Part shown: in pieces, positions 6,083 through 7,417 of the stretch | Layout of the letters: the number at the start of each line of letters is the position of its first letter | Numbering within the stretch: position 1 is the first letter of the stretch | Assembly: GCA_028717025.1 (NCBI GenBank) | Contig: JAQUOR010000081.1 | Coordinates: 1-7,417 of the forward strand | Length of the DNA: 7,417 bases | Reading direction: 5' to 3' | Source: Candidatus Omnitrophota bacterium | GTDB lineage: Bacteria; Omnitrophota; Gorgyraeia; Duberdicusellales; 4484-171 | Position numbers and translations under genes: made by a program | The notes under the pieces: model-generated | The model's input: only the letters and a program-made list of their open reading frames with translations | What the model was told of the DNA's origin: nothing | The model's database searches: none

Positions 6083-6577
6083 ATGAAGAGATATTTAATT
6101 TTGTTAGGGATCGTTTTATTAAGCGGCTGTTTAGTGAGGACCTATGAGGTTACTAAACCCAGGACCGATTTACAGGTAGCAGGAAATCAAGGATATCTTT
6201 CAGGTACGCCGCCGCAGCCCGCGCCTCTTAAGTTCGGCGATAAGCGTAAAGTCTCAGTTATGGAGGTAGAACTTGGTTCGCACCGCTATTTAAGGGAGAA
6301 GAAGATAAAACAAGAAGACAAGAATGTTCCTGCGCAAGCGTCTCTAACAAGTGAAGATCAGGAACAAACAACAGAGCCGTCCCAGGAGCAGGAAAATGTA
6401 AACACGGGCAATTACCAGGAATACACGGTAGCCAAAGAGGATACTTTGCAGAAAATATCGCAGAAGTTTTACGGCACCACTAAAAAATGGCAGATGTTGT
6501 ACGAGGCAAACAAAGATGTCTTAAAAAGCCCGGATAAAGTCTATCCCGGGACAAAGATAAAAATACCCGCACAATAA
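6083..6577 (+). CDS. LysM-domain lipoprotein
   Basis: The 164-residue product starts with a lipoprotein signal: positively charged MKR, a hydrophobic run and the lipobox LSGC. This puts the lipidated cysteine at residue 16. The residue after it is Leu rather than Asp, so outer-membrane placement is likely if this cell has one. A short conserved-looking segment (GNQGYLSGTPP, 34-44, then EVELGS, 61-66) is followed by a Gln/Glu-rich linker (about 76-110) of low complexity. The C-terminus is one LysM domain at 112-162, with the typical pattern YTV..EDTLQKISQKFYG, then W...YEAN and YPGTKIKIP. LysM domains bind the N-acetylglucosamine parts of peptidoglycan. There is no catalytic domain, so the protein is probably an anchor between membrane and cell wall or a scaffold. 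It starts after a strong ribosome binding site and a structured leader. No specific gene name can be given. Confidence 0.9.
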   Translation: MKRYLILLGIVLLSGCLVRTYEVTKPRTDLQVAGNQGYLSGTPPQPAPLKFGDKRKVSVMEVELGSHRYLREKKIKQEDKNVPAQASLTSEDQEQTTEPSQEQENVNTGNYQEYTVAKEDTLQKISQKFYGTTKKWQMLYEANKDVLKSPDKVYPGTKIKIPAQ

Positions 6578-6578
6578 A

Positions 6579-6658
6579 TAGATGTGAGATGACAGATTGT
6601 AGATTGGAGATAAAAAATACTTCTCATCTGCAATCCCCAATCTTTCATCCGCAGTCTA
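6579..6658 (+). repeat. inverted repeat built from 7-nt units, between the lipoprotein gene and phoH
   Basis: The left arm has AGAT at 6580, 6587, 6594, 6601 and 6608, exactly every seven bases. The right arm has the complementary ATCT/ATCC/GTCT words at 6626, 6633, 6640, 6647 and 6654, in the same register. Bases 6579-6611 pair with 6626-6658 (24 Watson-Crick pairs and one wobble out of 33) around a 14-nt A/T-rich loop. The left arm starts two bases after the lipoprotein stop and the right arm ends 15 bases before the phoH ATG. It may end the lipoprotein transcript, or hinder ribosome access to phoH if transcribed through. No T run follows it. Confidence 0.75.
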
Positions 6659-6673
6659 ATAACGTCTGATTTT

Positions 6674-7417
6674 ATGGAAAGAAAAATTGAAGTAAAGGAT
6701 AGCGCGCTGTTACGGGAGATCTTCGGCGTCGAAGATAAAAACTTGCGGTTTATCGAAACGCAATGCAAGGTGAAAGTTTCTTTGACGGCGCAGGGCATCC
6801 TGGTCAAGGGTGATAAAGAAAACATCGAGGAAGCGATTGTCCTGATCAATAAGATTATAAGCTTGGGCCAGGCTGGTCTTGTATTTAATCGTGACGAGCT
6901 AAAAGGGTATCTTGATGTCCAGGATACCGAATCGCCAAAACAGATGGCGGGCATAAAAGTACCGTCGCTTAAACGTAAAATGGTTATGCCCAAGACCGAA
7001 GGGCAGGAAGAATACGTGAAAGCGATTAAAAATTTTGATATTGTTTTTTCCGTAGGTCCCGCAGGAACCGGTAAAACGTATCTTGCTATGGTAATGGCGG
7101 TCAATTATCTTATGGAGAAAAAGGTACACAGGATTATCCTGACGCGGCCTGCGCGCGAAGCAGGGGAGTCATTGGGATTTTTACCCGGCGGTATGCAGGA
7201 GAAGCTCAGCCCCTATTTGCGTCCTCTCTATGACGCATTATATGATATGATGGAAGCAGTGGTGATCGAGGAATATTTGGAAACGGGCATTATCGAAGTG
7301 GCCCCCCTTGCCTATATGCGCGGCCGGACCTTGAATAATGCCTTTGTCATTCTTGATGAGGCGCAAAATTGCACCGCGGAACAATTAAAGATGTTTCTGA
7401 CGCGCTTAGGTTTTGAT
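6674..7417 (+). CDS. phoH: PhoH-family ATPase, 3' end cut off by the window
   Basis: 248 residues are visible and the frame is open to the right edge. Complete PhoH/PhoL proteins have about 320, so roughly a quarter is missing. A small N-terminal KH-like region (about 30-64, with ILVKGDKENIEEA) precedes the P-loop domain. A segment PKTEGQEEYVKAI (106-118) leads into Walker A GPAGTGKT (128-135) and ILTRPAREAGESLGFLPG (155-172). PYLRPLYDAL follows at 180-189 and Walker B VILDEAQN at 225-232. PhoH proteins are cytoplasmic ATPases, often encoded beside ybeY and linked to RNA or ribosome metabolism; the exact substrate is unsettled. The ATG is the only sensible start: no ATG, GTG or TTG occurs in frame between the upstream TAA (6611) and 6674. 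No Shine-Dalgarno sequence is visible, and the end of the 7-nt inverted repeat occupies the space just upstream. Confidence 0.94.
   Translation, partial: MERKIEVKDSALLREIFGVEDKNLRFIETQCKVKVSLTAQGILVKGDKENIEEAIVLINKIISLGQAGLVFNRDELKGYLDVQDTESPKQMAGIKVPSLKRKMVMPKTEGQEEYVKAIKNFDIVFSVGPAGTGKTYLAMVMAVNYLMEKKVHRIILTRPAREAGESLGFLPGGMQEKLSPYLRPLYDALYDMMEAVVIEEYLETGIIEVAPLAYMRGRTLNNAFVILDEAQNCTAEQLKMFLTRLGFD

Overview
The window reads as a compact stretch of a bacterial chromosome of moderate GC content. All genes lie on the + strand. In order they are dnaE (3' part), an HU/IHF-family gene, hisS, aspS, a LysM lipoprotein gene and phoH (5' part). The lipoprotein has a signal peptidase II signal and lacks the inner-membrane-retention aspartate at +2, which suggests a cell with an outer membrane. 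No species can be named from the sequence alone. The uncultured Omnitrophota and related phyla are a plausible home, but this is an impression from protein style and intergenic repeats, not a demonstrated assignment.

Layout: 2-2704 is the polymerase III alpha subunit, cut by the left edge so that the PHP domain is missing. 2705-2899 is non-coding and holds a terminator-like hairpin, an array of 8-nt repeats and a strong promoter with a palindrome in its spacer. 2900-3172 encodes an HU-like protein, probably from a leaderless message. 3188-4456 (hisS) and 4515-5900 (aspS) are the histidyl- and aspartyl-tRNA synthetases, separated by a hairpin. 5901-6082 is non-coding and holds a terminator-like hairpin, a G-rich element and a well-folded leader just before a strong Shine-Dalgarno sequence. 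6083-6577 encodes the lipoprotein. 6578-6673 is filled mainly by an inverted repeat with a 7-nt period. 6674 to the right edge is the PhoH ATPase.

The genes cover replication (dnaE), nucleoid organisation (HU), translation (hisS, aspS), envelope (LysM lipoprotein) and probable RNA/ribosome-linked ATPase functions (phoH). HU, hisS and aspS are probably co-transcribed from the promoter at 2866-2893.

The main points of interest are four. AspRS is 461 residues long and lacks the whole GAD insertion domain of bacterial AspRS, while also carrying the His31/Gly83 pair linked to non-discriminating (tRNA-Asp plus tRNA-Asn) charging. The HU gene appears leaderless, with a symmetric operator-like site filling its promoter spacer. 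The lipoprotein gene has a riboswitch-like structured leader that I cannot assign to a known class. The tails of dnaE, hisS, aspS and the lipoprotein gene each carry inverted repeats, and in three of them the repeat has its own short period (8, 10 or 7 nt).
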